DNA of 64,000 bases from Pyxicephalus adspersus (taxonomy: Eukaryota; Chordata; Amphibia; Anura; Pyxicephalidae). Below are positions 62,971 to 64,000 of the stretch, in pieces (positions within the stretch are counted from its first letter, which is position 1; every line of letters starts with the position of its first letter). The notes under the pieces were generated by a model. The model had not been told where the DNA came from and did not search any database. It saw nothing but the letters and a program-made list of their open reading frames with translations. Position numbers and translations under genes: made by a program. The stretch spans positions 47,180,074-47,244,073 of the forward strand of contig NC_092862.1 in the NCBI RefSeq assembly GCF_032062135.1, given 5' to 3'.

Positions 62971-63868
62971 CACCACCTCTATAAAAGCAGAAGTTTTTGC
63001 TGTTGGTCTGGAGCATTTAGGTGTGTGTTAGCACAATGCTAAGGAGGAAAGACATCATAATGATCTTAGAGAAGCAACTGTTGCTGCTAAATCAACCAGG
63101 AAAGAGTTATAAGACCATTTTCAAACAATTCAAAGTCCATCATTCTAGTCATTTAGTGAGAAAAACTATTCACAAAAGGGAAAACATTTAGGAGAGTTGC
63201 CAATCTTTCCAGGAGAGTCCCTGCACGTTTGCCCCTCAGACCATTCAAGAAGATCATGACAGTACAATTAGAAAAAAACTGAATTTGTATGGCTTGTTTG
63301 AAAGGGTTGCCAGACTGAAATCTGTGATACACTGAAATTTGTACAATAGTCATATATATATGTTTTCTATTCCTGGTTATTGCTAAATTATTACTTTGTA
63401 TTTTTTCCTACCTTCCTATACTTGTTGTTGTTGTTACTTTTTGTTTATATTTTGGAAAACTCAATACAGGAGAAAGCTTCTTCTGTCTAAAAAGAATACA
63501 ACATATCATTAAACACAGCATATCAGCACAAACACCTCACACCAACTGTCCCTTTAAACTGGTGGAGGTTTGATGATTTGGTCCTATTTTGCAGCCATTG
63601 AATTGTCAATAAATTCCTCTATATACTTCTGGATCACAACAAGACAATGATTTCAACCTAATGATCCCAGTATATCTACATCTACAAGCAAATAACTAAA
63701 ATAGTAAGAATCAGGATGTTGCAACAACCCAGTCAAACTCCAGACTTCAATCCGATCAAAATGCATCAGATCAGTACCTTAAAAGAGCTGTGCATAAGTA
63801 AATGACTACAAAACCTAAAAAAAATCCCCCACAATGATGTGAGAGGCAGATAAAGTCATAAACCTAAT
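62971..63868 (+). pseudogene. Tc1 transposon remnant, family X, copy 2, with an insertion
   Basis: Begins CACCACCTCTATAAAAGCAG. It carries the HTH coding region (GATCTTAGAGAAGCAACTGT, AACAATTCAAAGTCCATCAT), the ACAGTACAATTAGAAAAA block, a gap filled by foreign sequence at about 63314-63468, then CATATCAGCACAAACACCTC, ACAAGACAATGAT (DND block), CCAGTCAAACTCCAGACTTC (PSQSPDLNP block) and GATGTGAGAGGCAGATAAAG near the C-terminus. Many stops make it inactive. It has more of the element than the 34658 copy. Confidence 0.8.
63314..63468 (+). mobile_element. ~155-bp insertion in Tc1 copy 2, resembling an L1-type 3' end
   Basis: The Tc1 sequence breaks after GGTTGCCAG and resumes at GAGAAAGCTTCTTCTG, continuous in related copies. 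The inserted piece ends with TTGTTGTTGTTG and TATTTTGGAAAACTCAATA, like the 3' UTR of an L1-type LINE. CAG on both sides could be a short duplication. The identity of the source is inferred. Confidence 0.5.
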
Positions 63869-63874
63869 AAGTGC

Positions 63875-63876
<2 letters not shown>

Positions 63877-63911
<35 letters not shown>
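63877..63911. repeat. (TTA)n microsatellite
   Basis: About 35 bp of TTA repeats directly followed by an interspersed repeat at 63912. Confidence 0.95.
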
Positions 63912-63913
<2 letters not shown>

Positions 63914-64000
63914 ACAGGATTTATATAGCACCAACATATTACGCAGCGCTGTACATTAAATAGGGATTGCAAATGACAGACTAATACAGACAGTGATACA
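63912..64000. repeat. Interspersed repeat cut by the window edge
   Basis: AACAGGATTTATATAGCACC, then CAACATATTACGCAGCGCTG and TGCAAATGACAGAC. I recognise this phrase as a common anuran dispersed repeat seeded on a TTA microsatellite. Its class is unknown to me. Confidence 0.5.

Noticed and set aside
63901..64000. CRISPR-like or phage-like regular repeats, as a check
   Set aside because: The only regular short repeats are simple microsatellites. There are no spaced direct repeats, and the window is vertebrate.

Overview
This is vertebrate, non-bacterial DNA. It is AT-rich, has long stretches without genes, and holds one clear protein-coding gene in a sea of transposon fossils. The gene is an intronless coding exon for TMEM200C, on the minus strand at 17942-19582. 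The repeat load is dominated by DNA transposons: Tc1, hAT-type elements with 8-bp target duplications, and several families of palindromic MITEs. With CR1/L2-like LINEs and a 5S-rRNA-derived sequence, it points to an amphibian, most likely a frog. That assignment is inferred from repeat style and gene identity and is not proven.

Layout. Positions 1-3560 hold a decayed CR1/L2-like LINE on the minus strand. From 3.5 to 17.9 kb there is unique AT-rich DNA with MITEs, an adjoining pair of hAT-type elements sharing one target duplication (9671-10323), a Tc1 fossil (about 11.8-12.4 kb) and simple repeats. TMEM200C follows. Just upstream of its start codon lies a good splice acceptor, so the transcript probably begins further away in non-coding exon(s). 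The best candidate first exon and promoter is a GC-rich, CpG-containing patch with a GC box and a splice donor at about 60.0-60.4 kb, some 40 kb upstream on the same strand. If so, 19.6-60.0 kb is one long 5' intron. It contains a 5S-like pseudogene, two RFX X-box-like motifs (21.27 and 26.41 kb), more MITEs, a second LINE split by a 600-bp solo LTR (35.2-37.4 kb), a CpG-rich 426-bp palindromic element (38.07-38.49 kb), a 43-bp minisatellite, and a three-level nest of transposons at 50.3-52.0 kb. The last 4 kb hold an inverted pair of GC-rich hAT-like elements, another hAT-type MITE, a Tc1 copy with its own insertion, and a TTA repeat at the edge.

I saw no operon-like or defence-like system. 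The interesting content is (i) the TMEM200C 5' gene structure and possible upstream ORF and regulatory sites, and (ii) insertion histories that can be read from this window alone, because intact relatives of the broken elements lie nearby. Element boundaries marked approximate were judged by eye from repeat-to-repeat comparison.
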